DNA of 64,000 bases from contig JAFABI010000010.1 of the NCBI GenBank assembly GCA_023426125.1, positions 127,056 through 191,055 of the forward strand, given 5' to 3'. Positions 26,052 to 34,964 of the stretch are shown here, piece after piece. Source of the DNA: Bacillota bacterium (GTDB taxonomy: Bacteria; Bacillota; Clostridia; Acetivibrionales; DTU013). Under the pieces are notes generated by a model that worked only from the letters and a program-made list of their open reading frames with translations, did no database searches and was not told where the DNA came from. Made by a program: the position numbers and the translations under genes. Numbering within the stretch: the first letter of the stretch is position 1; every line of letters begins with the position of its first letter.

Positions 26052-26921
26052 TCAGAACATACTTATCTGCTCCGTTTGCTGCTTGTCTTCAAAAGTATTC
26101 AGGTACCTGAACACTTCATCATTGCTGCAGATAATGCCATGCTTCCTGCACTCGCCGTGGAGAATATCCATCAACTTTCCGTTGTTATCACTGGTTACTT
26201 CGTAGCTATAGCCATATTTTCTATGATACTGTTGCTTAAGTCCGGGAAAATGCTTATCGAGCTTCGCGTAAAAATATTCCCTGTCTCCGTCCCTTAAGGT
26301 CAGCCCTATACCAAAGCAAATAATGCCATACACCTTTGATTTGATGCAATAATCCAGAACACCCCGCAGATTGTCCTCCGTGTCATTGATAAAGGGCAAA
26401 ATGGGACCAAGCCATACAACTGTCGGAATGCCGTTCTCCTGCATGATTTTTAATACCTCAAAGCGTTCTCTGGTAGTGCAGACGGCAGGCTCAATAATTT
26501 TGCACAAGCTCTCGTTATACGTCGTAAGCGTCATCTGTACGACGCATTTCGATTTCCGGTTGATACTTTTCAGAAGCTCCAGATCGCGCAGAATACGGTT
26601 CGATTTAGTTAGGATGCTTAGCCCAAAGCCGTATCTTTCTATAATCTCAAGGCACTTCCGCGTATAATTCAGTTCAAGTTCAATGTGCATATACGGGTCA
26701 CACATTGAACCTGTGCCAATCATACATTTCCTGCGTTTTTTTCGGAGTGCCGCTTCCAGCAATTCAGGTGCGTTGCTTTTAACCTCAATATCCTCGAAGT
26801 CGTGCTCCATGTTGTAGCATTTGCTTCTGCTGTCGCAGTAAATGCAGCCATGGGTGCAGCCGCGGTATATATTCATTCCGTTGTGCGCGGATAGTATCGC
26901 CTTTACCTCTTTATAGTGCAT
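26052..26921 (-). CDS. SPL-like radical SAM protein
   Basis: About 289 residues. The cluster motif CTHGCIYC (Cx3Cx2C) near residue 22 binds the 4Fe-4S/SAM pair. The later pattern (GTGSMCDPYMHIELE; LSILTKSNRILRDLELL; WLGPILPFINDTEDNL) is that of the spore photoproduct lyase-like radical SAM proteins, typified by the Rv2578c/PA0069 type, whose reactions are mostly unknown. It is not the spore lyase itself. ATG 26921 has AAGGAA upstream; ATG 26963 has none. No obvious partner is adjacent. Confidence 0.82.
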   Translation of the reverse strand: MHYKEVKAILSAHNGMNIYRGCTHGCIYCDSRSKCYNMEHDFEDIEVKSNAPELLEAALRKKRRKCMIGTGSMCDPYMHIELELNYTRKCLEIIERYGFGLSILTKSNRILRDLELLKSINRKSKCVVQMTLTTYNESLCKIIEPAVCTTRERFEVLKIMQENGIPTVVWLGPILPFINDTEDNLRGVLDYCIKSKVYGIICFGIGLTLRDGDREYFYAKLDKHFPGLKQQYHRKYGYSYEVTSDNNGKLMDILHGECRKHGIICSNDEVFRYLNTFEDKQQTEQISMF

Positions 26922-26978
26922 ATCGATTTTCCTTTTCATCATAATATTAACATAACTATCCATAAGCAGCTTTATACA

Positions 26979-27863
26979 TTATACATCCCGGCATTTGATG
27001 GATAAAGAGTACTCCGAAGGAGTCATCCCCGTATGCCCCTTAAATACCGCAGACATGTGATGAACGCTTGAAAAGCCGGTCATATCGGCAATTTGCGTAA
27101 AGTTGCAGGAGCTTTCCCGGATGAGACGTTTTGCTTCCGTGACTCTAAGGTTGATCATGGAGCTTATTATACTGGCTCCGGTATTGGAGCGGTAAATCTT
27201 TTTCAAGCTGGAAACGCTCATACCAAAATGTTTGCTGATTTCTGACAGAGTGACCGGCTGGGATAAATTCTGTTTCAGATAAGCGGTTATATTGTTTGAA
27301 ATAGCCTCATCGTGGCGCAGCTTTGGCATTGGAGTCAAATGTACTTTCGTGTCCGGCACCTTATCCCGCCGGAGCAATTGCAGCAGCAGTAATTCCAGAC
27401 TGATCTTGATGATCTGCTCATCTCCGGATACGGCCTTTGCCGATCGCTTCAAAAAGCATCCCTCCTGCGAATTGCACCAATCAAAGGCGGTTGTTCCTAT
27501 TTTTATAATATCTGCAATATATCCCTTTTCAGTATCGCTGAGTGAAAAGACCTTGTCGCTGAAAAAGCCCATTTCCTCGCTAATGCATTCAAAGGTCGCA
27601 ATGGCGATATTGGGCGCAATCATGCCATTTGCTTTTACAATATGGAATTCATTTGGCTTGTGGAATATAACCTGGCCTGCGGACAGGGAATAGCTTTTAT
27701 CGCCGCCAATGACTGTCGCCTCGCCTTTATCTACATATACAAGCTCCCAGAAATCATGCGCTTCACCCAATGTATAAAATGTCTTTGAAAGTTCAAAATA
27801 AAAAATCGTGATGATTTTATTTACGGAAAACAATTCTTTCAGTTTCACTCTGACAAAGTCCAC
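26979..27863 (-). CDS. AraC family regulator (cupin plus HTH)
   Basis: About 294 residues. The N-terminal cupin-like sensor (HDFWELVYVDKGEATVIGGD; LSAGQVIFHKPNEFHIV) is followed by a linker and a C-terminal double HTH (LSEISKHFGMSVSSLKKIYRSNTG; QIADMTGFSSVHHMSAVFKGHTGMTPSEY). GTG 27863 is set by GGAGG six bases away; ATG 27905 lacks a site. It is divergent from a Gfo/Idh oxidoreductase-isomerase pair, which it most likely activates in response to a sugar. Confidence 0.88.
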   Translation of the reverse strand: MDFVRVKLKELFSVNKIITIFYFELSKTFYTLGEAHDFWELVYVDKGEATVIGGDKSYSLSAGQVIFHKPNEFHIVKANGMIAPNIAIATFECISEEMGFFSDKVFSLSDTEKGYIADIIKIGTTAFDWCNSQEGCFLKRSAKAVSGDEQIIKISLELLLLQLLRRDKVPDTKVHLTPMPKLRHDEAISNNITAYLKQNLSQPVTLSEISKHFGMSVSSLKKIYRSNTGASIISSMINLRVTEAKRLIRESSCNFTQIADMTGFSSVHHMSAVFKGHTGMTPSEYSLSIKCRDV

Positions 27864-28018
27864 ACTATCCCTCCGTCCCCTGGTAAAATGTCCGTTCATG
27901 TACATTTAATACCTTAATCTGAAAATACAAATGCAAATTATGCTGATACACTATAGATTATAAGAAATACTGCGATATTTTCAAGTGCCAAAAAGCTCGG
28001 AAGAAGGTTGAAGAAGCA

Positions 28019-29041
28019 ATGATCAAAGTTGGTATCATAGGTTTTGGAGGAATTGCACAGGCGCATAGAAAAGCATATAAGATCCTGGAAGCCAAAGGAA
28101 TGCCTGTAAAATTATCGGCCGTATGCGATATCGAGCCGGAAAAATTCAAAGGGAAAGTTCGCATAAATATTTCAGAGAATACGGACACCGCAGCGGATGT
28201 CCTCATTGCCGCATGCTATACCGATCCGGATGAAATGTGTGCAAAAGAAGAGCTTGATATGATCGACATTTGCCTTCCGACGCCGCTTCATGCACCAATG
28301 GCTATCCGTATGCTTGCCAGAGGGTATCACGTTTTGTCGGAAAAACCCATGGCAAGAAATTATGAAGATTGCCTTTCCATGCTAAACGCCGCGGAAAAAG
28401 CAGGCAAGCAGCTCATGATCGGTCAATGCCTGCGGTTTTATCCACAATACCAATACGTAAAGGAAACCATAGAAAACGGCAGATACGGCGCAGTCATCAG
28501 TGCATTTTTCGAACGGTTGAGCGGCCCTCCCATCTGGGGCTGGAAAAACTGGTTTATGGATGAATCCCAAAGCGGAGGGTGTTTGCTGGATATGCACATC
28601 CATGATATCGACATGACCCGTTATTTATTTGGCGAGCCCAAAGAAGTAGCCTGTAATTCAGCCGGGGTATATGGCCGTTACGATGTTGTAAATACGCGTC
28701 TATCCTATGAAGATGATAGGCTGGTTGCTGCAGTTGGCGACTGGTCGCTGCCCAGCTCCTTTGGCTTCCGCCATTCCTACCGCATTCATCTTGAAAAAGC
28801 CGCTCTGGTATTTGAGAATAATGCCGTCACAGTATTTGAAAAGGACGGCATGACTTACAAACCGGACCTTTCAGAACTGGATGGCATCACAAATGAAATT
28901 GCCTATTTCACAGACATCATTGAAAACAACGGAATAAACACCGTCAGTCCCGCCGAAAGCGCGGCTGCGACGGTAAAGCTCATTGAGGCTATGAAAAAAA
29001 GCGCCGGCAAAGATGGTGCAAAAGAAATTTTTTATATATAA
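28019..29041 (+). CDS. Gfo/Idh/MocA family oxidoreductase
   Basis: 340 residues. The N-terminal Rossmann fold begins VGIIGFGGIAQAHRKAYK and includes the family segment EKPMARNYEDC, whose lysine belongs to the active site. The C-terminal GFO_IDH_MocA domain follows (GGCLLDMHIHDIDMTRYLFGEP, with the catalytic His/Asp region). It probably oxidises a sugar, inositol or derivative with NAD(P). It is followed after 35 bases by a TIM-barrel isomerase and is divergent from an AraC regulator, together forming a small sugar-catabolic unit. Confidence 0.9.
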   Translation: MIKVGIIGFGGIAQAHRKAYKILEAKGMPVKLSAVCDIEPEKFKGKVRINISENTDTAADVLIAACYTDPDEMCAKEELDMIDICLPTPLHAPMAIRMLARGYHVLSEKPMARNYEDCLSMLNAAEKAGKQLMIGQCLRFYPQYQYVKETIENGRYGAVISAFFERLSGPPIWGWKNWFMDESQSGGCLLDMHIHDIDMTRYLFGEPKEVACNSAGVYGRYDVVNTRLSYEDDRLVAAVGDWSLPSSFGFRHSYRIHLEKAALVFENNAVTVFEKDGMTYKPDLSELDGITNEIAYFTDIIENNGINTVSPAESAAATVKLIEAMKKSAGKDGAKEIFYI

Positions 29042-29076
29042 TGATAAGCAAAACTATTACAAGGAGGATTCAACAA

Positions 29077-29907
29077 ATGAAGCTTGGGATTTTGATCAGT
29101 CTTCACAAGGATGTAAATGTAGAGGATGAGTTTATAAAGGCAATCGACATGCAGCTCACATGCTGCCAGCTTTGCTGCTGGGATACGAAGCTGTATACGG
29201 AGGAAAATGCGCAAAAAATCAAAGAAGCCGCGCAGAAAACCGGTATGGAAATAACGGCATTATGGGCAGGCTGGACTGGCCCGGCAGAGTGGAATTTTTA
29301 CGCAGGGCCTGCCACATTGGGCCTTGTACCGCCGGCTTACCGTTTCCAAAGATTGCAGGAATTGTTTCAAGCCAGCGATTTTGCCCGGATGCTTGGGGTA
29401 ACCGATATCATATCCCATGTAGGCTTCCTGCCCGAATATCCCTTTGATCCCGATTTTAATGGCGTTGTCTCCGCATTGCGCAGTCTGGCGCGCCATATGA
29501 AGGAAAAAGGGCAATATTTCTTGTTCGAGACCGGCCAGGAAACGCCTGTTACAATGCTTCGGGCGATAGAGGAAATCGGGACCGGCAATCTGGGCGTTAA
29601 TTTTGATACGGCAAACCTTATTCTTTATGGAAAAGCGAATTCGGCAGACGCCTTGGATACCATCGGGAAATATGTGCGTAATACTCACTGCAAGGATGGC
29701 AACTACCCCACCTGTGGGAAAGAATTAGGTAAAGAGGTTCCGTTAGGAGAAGGGAAAGCTAATTTCCCCCTAATCGTACATAAGCTCAGAGCACTGGGCT
29801 ATACCGGGCCTTTGATCATCGAACGCGAGATAAGCGGCGAACAGCAAATAAAGGATATCAAAAGAGCACGGGATATTTTAGCAAAGATCTTATCCGACAA
29901 TGAATAA
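29077..29907 (+). CDS. Sugar phosphate isomerase/epimerase (AP endonuclease 2-like TIM barrel)
   Basis: 276 residues. Metal-binding barrel residues are visible in ISHVGFLPE, LFETGQETP (Glu), VNFDTANL (Asp), RNTHCKDGNY (His/Asp) and IIEREISG (Glu). The family covers IolE/IolI, xylose-isomerase-like and hydroxypyruvate isomerase enzymes; the substrate cannot be named. ATG 29077 follows AGGAGG; the frame's earlier ATG at 29041 overlaps the previous stop. It probably acts on the product of the adjacent oxidoreductase. Confidence 0.88.
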   Translation: MKLGILISLHKDVNVEDEFIKAIDMQLTCCQLCCWDTKLYTEENAQKIKEAAQKTGMEITALWAGWTGPAEWNFYAGPATLGLVPPAYRFQRLQELFQASDFARMLGVTDIISHVGFLPEYPFDPDFNGVVSALRSLARHMKEKGQYFLFETGQETPVTMLRAIEEIGTGNLGVNFDTANLILYGKANSADALDTIGKYVRNTHCKDGNYPTCGKELGKEVPLGEGKANFPLIVHKLRALGYTGPLIIEREISGEQQIKDIKRARDILAKILSDNE

Positions 29908-29940
29908 CCGTCTCCTGCCGCACGCCAGAGGATGAAAAGT

Positions 29941-30060
29941 GTAGGGGCGCGCTATTAGCGCGTCCGCAAATGCAATCTACGTCGAACAGCTACCGGACGG
30001 CCAATGGCCGCCCCTACATCCCCATTTTGTGCGACAGTGAAGACCCGTCCCCTGTCGCAG
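29941..30060. repeat. GGGGCG/GGCCAATGGCCGCCCC palindromic repeat, copy 1
   Basis: GTAGGGGCGCGCTATTAGCG ... GGCCAATGGCCGCCCCTAC (29941-30017) is an imperfect palindrome with an inner GCGCGCTATTAGCGCG hairpin. With the following CATCCCCATTTTGTGCGACA segment it is repeated almost exactly at 30148. The 29908-30296 gap consists of these two copies and a degenerate third half between them. Confidence 0.8.
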
Positions 30061-30147
30061 ACATTGTATGCCTTACGTCCCAATGGCCATCCCTGCATTC
30101 ATACCAATGCCCATGCCACCGAGTGGCGCACCTGCATCTGAAAAAAT

Positions 30148-30267
30148 GTAGGGGCGCGCTATTAGCGCGTCCGCAAATGCAATCTACGTCAAACAGCTAC
30201 CGGACGGCCAATGGCCGCCCCTACATCCCCATTTTGTGCGACAGTGAAGACCCGTCCCCTGTCGCAG
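30148..30267. repeat. Same palindromic repeat, copy 2
   Basis: A near-identical direct copy, 207 bases after the first, with one visible change in the core (GTCAAACAG for GTCGAACAG). Further copies are at 39772 and, in part, at 14482. Confidence 0.8.
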
Positions 30268-30296
30268 GACAAAATATCCTGTCAACAATGGCATGG

Positions 30297-30602
30297 CTAT
30301 CCGGTGAAACGGATACTCTCGGTTTCCTTGCCGATGTCCAGCATCTCTCTGAATTTCTCCGGAAAAGCCGCCCACCGGATTTCCCATATTCCGTCTTTGG
30401 CCAGGTTGTGCAAATATTCGTCCGTTTCGGCAAGAATCCTGGTCATTACGGCGCTGCGATGGATAAAGCAAGGTTCGGGATCGCTGAAAAACTCAAGGCT
30501 TTTACGAAGGATACATTCCTCTTTGATTGGCAATGCACTCAGCTTGCAGCATAGGATCACAGCCTGACTCCTGTCCATAAAAGTGATATTCCTTATCTTC
30601 AC
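30297..30602 (-). CDS. Small conserved-looking hypothetical protein
   Basis: 101 residues from GTG 30602, with AGGAGG 11 bases upstream. The sequence is protein-like and mixed alpha/beta (ALPIKEECILRKSLEFF; CFIHRSAVMTRILAETDEYL; GIWEIRWAAFPEKFREMLDIG), with no signal or membrane helix. It begins 31 bases after the CcdA-like gene, so they are likely co-transcribed. I do not recognise the family. Confidence 0.6.
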   Translation of the reverse strand: MKIRNITFMDRSQAVILCCKLSALPIKEECILRKSLEFFSDPEPCFIHRSAVMTRILAETDEYLHNLAKDGIWEIRWAAFPEKFREMLDIGKETESIRFTG

Positions 30603-30632
30603 GGCCGCCCAAACCCTCCTTCAGGTAGTAAA

Positions 30633-31835
30633 CTATAAATTGAAAATCAAAAACAAGCCCAGCGCCAGAAACATCAAAATGTTGATCAGCTTGATGATAT
30701 GCATATTCCGGCGGATGAATTCCGAGACATCCAGCAATTCCTTCCCCTTGTGGATGAGCAATGTAATCACCAGCAGCGGAGTGATAAAAGCAATGTTATA
30801 TACCAGGAAAAAGAAAAGAGCCTTCGCACTCAAGCCCACCTGGCTATGGAGCACATACAAAATCGTCGTAAGATAAATCTGCCCGGTACACAGGAACTCT
30901 CCTACCGAAGTCGCAATACCCAACAGGAAGCTGAACCGGAGCAGGGCTTTCGGGCTGTCAATTCCGGAAACCGCTTTGATCCATTTGTGATTCAGTCCCC
31001 TGAGTCCGGTGGGCAGCTGCAGTTTAATCCTGTCGTATTTTTCTTTTCTGGCGGCAACAAGGTCCATGGCATTCAGACAGATAAAAATCAGAACAGCAGC
31101 CAGCATCACAAATCGGACAGCGGGGATCAGCCATTCCGTTTTGATGCTTCCCATGGTTTCATAAAACAGGGTGCCGAGCAAAAAATAGGTCAGAAATTTC
31201 CCAACACAATAAAATGCACCTATTTTAAGGATGTTGGCATTGCGGGCGATGAGAAGGGAAATAAAGAACAGGAGCATGGAAAGGGAGCACGGCGTCAGCC
31301 CGTTGGCAAACCCTATCAGGAAGGTCCTGAAGGTTTTAAAACCGTTGAAATTCTCTACAGCAGCATTTCTGTCAGTATCAGCATATTCACCCTCAAGAAC
31401 CGGCGAACCCGTCTCCGCATCAGGCAGCTCCTTCTCCAGCCGCTGCCTGATATTGCTTTCTCCGGAAATATAAGCTTCTCCGAAAAAAACAATCGGCAGG
31501 TGCTGCTGGTTTTCCGGAACCTGATAGGCTTTGAAAAATTTCTGCAGCAGGTTTAGGTTTTCCTTCTCTGAAGTGTTGTATCGGCTTATGACAAGCATTT
31601 TGTTTTTTTCCTCAAGCTTCGGACTGCACCGCTCCCAGACCTCCTCCAGGTACTGCTCCGTATCCCGGCAGGAAGCGCAAACGGAGAGATAAAAATAATA
31701 TACATCCACCTGCTGATCTTCCGCAAATGCCGGAACCGGCCGGTAAATGCAAAAGAAAAGCAGTATGCACAGGATCAGGGCTCTCTGACGACGGATCGTG
31801 TAAAAAAATTTCCCCTTGCGCTGGTAATCCTTCAT
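30633..31835 (-). CDS. Thioredoxin-like domain fused to a CcdA/DsbD-type membrane domain
   Basis: 400 residues. A signal-like N-terminal helix (ALILCILLFFCIYRPVPAFA) is followed by an exported thioredoxin-like domain with a CxxC (SVCASCRDTEQYLEEV), then about six to eight membrane helices of the CcdA/DsbD type (FANGLTPCSLSMLLFFISLL; GEFLCTGQIYLTTIL), each set carrying one conserved cysteine. Such proteins pass electrons from cytosolic thioredoxin to exported thiols. The built-in thioredoxin domain makes a two-step relay likely. A small unknown gene follows in the same operon. Confidence 0.85.
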   Translation of the reverse strand: MKDYQRKGKFFYTIRRQRALILCILLFFCIYRPVPAFAEDQQVDVYYFYLSVCASCRDTEQYLEEVWERCSPKLEEKNKMLVISRYNTSEKENLNLLQKFFKAYQVPENQQHLPIVFFGEAYISGESNIRQRLEKELPDAETGSPVLEGEYADTDRNAAVENFNGFKTFRTFLIGFANGLTPCSLSMLLFFISLLIARNANILKIGAFYCVGKFLTYFLLGTLFYETMGSIKTEWLIPAVRFVMLAAVLIFICLNAMDLVAARKEKYDRIKLQLPTGLRGLNHKWIKAVSGIDSPKALLRFSFLLGIATSVGEFLCTGQIYLTTILYVLHSQVGLSAKALFFFLVYNIAFITPLLVITLLIHKGKELLDVSEFIRRNMHIIKLINILMFLALGLFLIFNL

Positions 31836-31855
31836 TTTCCGGCAGCTCCATCCAT

Positions 31856-31902
31856 GAGCACTGGTGAAAATGCAACTTACGCTGAGATTCTCCGTGCTCC
31901 TA
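31856..31902. repeat. Short copy of the AGCACTGGTGAAAAT repeat
   Basis: GAGCACTGGTGAAAATGCAA...ATTCTCCGTGCTCCTA: both ends of the MITE-like family, with the centre deleted, leaving a 47-base palindrome just before the CcdA-like gene. Confidence 0.6.
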
Positions 31903-32016
31903 TAGTATCATGCGCGTTTCAGTGGTCTCAATTAAAGGATAATTGGTAAGCCCGAAAAACACAAGGGACATTTTATTTGCGATGGTACAATTTTGTAGAA
32001 AGCCTGATCCATGACA

Positions 32017-32048
32017 AAGGAAAGCCGATTTTAAAATCGGCTTTCCTT
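32017..32048. terminator. Terminator after the SLH gene
   Basis: A perfect 16+16 palindrome (AAGGAAAGCCGATTTT and its complement) lies 50 bases past the SLH protein stop, with a T-rich exit on the minus strand. The remainder of the 31836-32096 gap holds only the short repeat. Confidence 0.7.
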
Positions 32049-32096
32049 GCTTCTTCCTGGCTTCCGTTCACATTTTAACCGCAGGGACCCTACCGG

Positions 32097-33680
32097 TCAC
32101 GGACGGTCATATATCCGTGCTGTGCCTGTGACCGTGCTGCTTTTGTCTGTGTTGGCCCCATCGGATATATTGGATACTTTTATCGTATGGGATAATGCTC
32201 CATCGAGCTTCAATCCCGATATTGTCGTAATTTCACCCTTTGCAGCTCCTACAGGGACATTATCGATCATAATCGTCCCCGATGCTACGGGCTCATTAAA
32301 CATAAGTGAAACAGACGTAATAAGCTTACCGTCGTCGGTACACTTAACCTGTTCTATATCCGGCGGGGTACGATCATCCACTGTAAAATCGGACGAATAG
32401 GGCAAAAATTTCTTTCCGTCGCTAAACCGCTCTATACCCGCTTTTATATTCACCGTAATATTTGTTCTTTTCTCCAGCGGCTCCAGCAGATTGATAATGG
32501 CATAGCCCGTATCATCTTTGGAATTTGCGACAGTTATGCCGCCTATGGGGACAGCCTTTCCGCTTTCGTCAAGCAGGACGTAATTGTCCGGGTTTTTTGC
32601 ACTCTCAACCTCCGCTCCGTCGCTGAACCTTACTCTGATCTGATTTGCATTCAATGGCATCACATATTTCACTAAAGGAGTGCTTCCGGATATAGGGATC
32701 GTTTTTGCACAGTTAATGGTTTCGCCGTTTCCGCCCTTAAACCTGAACGAAAATCTTACTGTTTCGGGCATTTGCGTATCTCCGCTTACAACAGGGTAAA
32801 AGGACACTTCAGCAGCCACACGTTCTCCGACTACAGTCGTCCATTTTCTGTAGCTCTCGCTTGTATCCAGGTTTTTGTCGGACACTCCGTCCCCGTAGGG
32901 GGTTTTTTGACCCGAAATGCTCCAGACACCCAGTGCTTCTATCGGCCTGGAAAATGCAAAATACAATCTTCCCTGTCCGCCGGTGACCTGAATGTTGGCA
33001 AGTGCATCAAGCTCTTCCTGCATTTTAGCCCTTCCGGTCATGAACCGGTCCGTTACCACGGCCATCTGCTCCTTTGTAACACTGGCAGAAGGGCTGAAGG
33101 TCTTGCTGCCCGTCCCCTTCATCATTCCGCAGTATACTGCCAGATTTACGGCGTCCCTGGCCCATCCGGATATTTTTCCATAATCCTCGAACCGCTCCGT
33201 CCCCGATTTTTCATCGTTTGCCAGGATAAATGCAGTCCGGGCAAGCTTCATGCCGTTGATAAACATTTTCGCCAGCTGCTCCCGGGTACACTTTTCATCC
33301 GGCGCAAACAATCCGGGAGCGACACCGCTGACAATCCTCTCCTTATAAGCCGCTTCAACATATCTATAAGCCCAATGCCCCTTTGGTACGTCGGCAAAGG
33401 AAGGTTGTTCGGGAACCGCATCGGTATCCAGTCCCAGAGACATTACCAGCATTTTTACCATTTCCGAGCGGGTCACCGGGTCGCGGGGATGGAAGTTGCC
33501 GTTTCCATCGCCGCTGATGATGCCCCTGTCAGCCAGATTCCTTATGGATTGCGTGGCAAAATCAGAGCTTCGTGCAATATCCTTAATCTCCACTGCGTGA
33601 ACCGCCGTACCGGACCATAAAAATGCAGCAGCCAAACCAATAATAATGCTTCTTATACAATACCGCATGCTGTTTTTCAT
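32097..33680 (-). CDS. S-layer homology domain protein
   Basis: 527 residues. A signal peptide (SIIIGLAAAFLWSGTAVHA) is followed by three SLH domains (about 30-75, 95-140 and 165-210; for example FADVPKGHWAYRYVEAAYKERIVSG and GMMKGTGSKTFSPSASVTKEQM) that bind pyruvylated secondary wall polymer. The C-terminal ~300 residues are beta-rich with Ig-like or SlpA-like segments (RIRVRFSDGAEVESAKNPDNY is typical of bacterial Ig/domain-of-unknown adhesion modules; read by eye). It is presumably a cell-surface structural or adhesive protein. ATG 33680 follows GGGAGAG. Single gene. Confidence 0.9.
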   Translation of the reverse strand: MKNSMRYCIRSIIIGLAAAFLWSGTAVHAVEIKDIARSSDFATQSIRNLADRGIISGDGNGNFHPRDPVTRSEMVKMLVMSLGLDTDAVPEQPSFADVPKGHWAYRYVEAAYKERIVSGVAPGLFAPDEKCTREQLAKMFINGMKLARTAFILANDEKSGTERFEDYGKISGWARDAVNLAVYCGMMKGTGSKTFSPSASVTKEQMAVVTDRFMTGRAKMQEELDALANIQVTGGQGRLYFAFSRPIEALGVWSISGQKTPYGDGVSDKNLDTSESYRKWTTVVGERVAAEVSFYPVVSGDTQMPETVRFSFRFKGGNGETINCAKTIPISGSTPLVKYVMPLNANQIRVRFSDGAEVESAKNPDNYVLLDESGKAVPIGGITVANSKDDTGYAIINLLEPLEKRTNITVNIKAGIERFSDGKKFLPYSSDFTVDDRTPPDIEQVKCTDDGKLITSVSLMFNEPVASGTIMIDNVPVGAAKGEITTISGLKLDGALSHTIKVSNISDGANTDKSSTVTGTARIYDRP

Positions 33681-33776
33681 CTTTTCAACTCTCCCAGGTA
33701 TAAATTCGTGTGAATGTCTTAAAGATATTATAGCAGTATTATGTCAACTAAAGCATTGTTATTTTTTTCATCGGAA

Positions 33777-34475
33777 TCAATATTTTACTCCCTGCAATAC
33801 ATCTTTTTTTCCGCCGCACCCGGGGAGTTTATCAAGCGTAAAGCCAGCTGCTACGAGGGCATGTCTTACAACACTTGCTACAGTAAAAGTAGAACAGGTA
33901 CCTCCGGCTTTTGTCTTCTTCCCAATTGCCATAAGCAGCTCAGGACGCCATATTGAGGGGTTTTTTTTAGGACCGTGCCCATCAAGGAACCAGACATCGC
34001 AGGGCTTTTCCAAAGCCTCCACCATTTCCAGCGCTTCACCTATCCAAAGCCTTATCTCGAGGGTTCCAAAGGACTGCCGTATTTTCATTGAATGCCCGCC
34101 TGCCGCGGTGATATCAATGCTCCGATATGCTTCCACAAGCCTGTCGACGCCCTCACCGGCCCGGTCTCTGAATCCATCCAGGATCTGCAGCATTCTCTCA
34201 GGACTCATAGGATACAGTTCAACAGAATTATATTCTATGGAAGCATTTTCCAAACCGCTCTTTTCCATGAATTCCATAAGCGAAAGTACGACGCGACCGG
34301 CTCCAAAGCCGGTTTCACCAATGATAAAAGGAGTTTTTGACTCCATTCCCATAGTAATCCGCTCAATCAGATTATTATTCCTGAAATAGATCTGCTGTGC
34401 TTCGTCCAATGCATTGACCACATCAAAATAGCGATCATCAAAATGTTCATTTACAAGGTATGAAGGTATTAACAT
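33777..34475 (-). CDS. MnmC/MnmD-like SAM-dependent methyltransferase
   Basis: About 232 residues. SAM motif I is GETGFGAGRVVLSL, and the family-defining segment WFLDGHGPKKNPSIW parallels the FLDGFAPxKNPExW of the MnmC methyltransferase domain. The C-terminal GGTCSTFTVASVVRHALVAAGF and GGKKDVLQG also fit. The enzyme is expected to methylate nm5U to mnm5U at tRNA position 34. It lacks the FAD domain of MnmC, as in stand-alone MnmD. ATG 34475 is preferred over GTG 34484. Confidence 0.82.
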   Translation of the reverse strand: MLIPSYLVNEHFDDRYFDVVNALDEAQQIYFRNNNLIERITMGMESKTPFIIGETGFGAGRVVLSLMEFMEKSGLENASIEYNSVELYPMSPERMLQILDGFRDRAGEGVDRLVEAYRSIDITAAGGHSMKIRQSFGTLEIRLWIGEALEMVEALEKPCDVWFLDGHGPKKNPSIWRPELLMAIGKKTKAGGTCSTFTVASVVRHALVAAGFTLDKLPGCGGKKDVLQGVKY

Positions 34476-34554
34476 ATATCCCACTTTCGACTGGAATTAC
34501 AATGAAGGAATAGATGACTATATCCAGCCGATTCCGTCAATATTTTCCTATTCT

Positions 34555-34860
34555 TCACAGATGTTGAAAATCAATCTCTAAAAAACGGGTTACTTCCTTC
34601 TTCCACCTTTGCTCAACAAAATCAACATGGGATGGATGCCGGGAATAGGCATCATACGCCGCCTGATCCTCAAACTCCATGGAAAAACCGAAATGGTAAT
34701 CGTTCTTAGCGCTTACCTGCCGCATTACCTCAAATTTTTCTACCGTAGGAATGGCACTTAAAATAGCCTGACCATCCAATAAGAATTTCTGGGTTTCCTG
34801 GGCTTCCGGTCCATACTTCAAGCTAAATATGACCATGTGCCGTATTCTAGAATCTGACAT
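34555..34860 (-). CDS. Dabb-family stress-responsive A/B-barrel protein
   Basis: 101 residues of a single ferredoxin-like alpha/beta barrel: RHMVIFSLKYGPEAQETQKFLLDG, then FGFSMEFEDQAAYDAYSRHPSHVDFVEQRW, the usual Dabb signature (HxxFV). Such domains dimerise; roles range from stress proteins to polyketide cyclases. ATG 34860 is eight bases after GGAGG; the longer frame to 34962 only adds unsupported sequence. The stop of the upstream glycosylase gene lies about 100 bases away, so they may be co-transcribed. Confidence 0.85.
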   Translation of the reverse strand: MSDSRIRHMVIFSLKYGPEAQETQKFLLDGQAILSAIPTVEKFEVMRQVSAKNDYHFGFSMEFEDQAAYDAYSRHPSHVDFVEQRWKKEVTRFLEIDFQHL

Positions 34861-34964
34861 CGCTTTATCCTCCATTCTATCGTATACCGTTTTGTCATGC
34901 CGGGGGTTTACCGTCAGTTCTGACGCACATATTCCCAAGAGGTAAGCAGATAGGCTTTTCATAT

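Noticed and set aside
29970..30554. 194-aa plus-strand frame
   Set aside because: It reads through two copies of the palindromic repeat, giving a duplicated peptide, and overlaps the better-supported minus-strand 101-aa gene.
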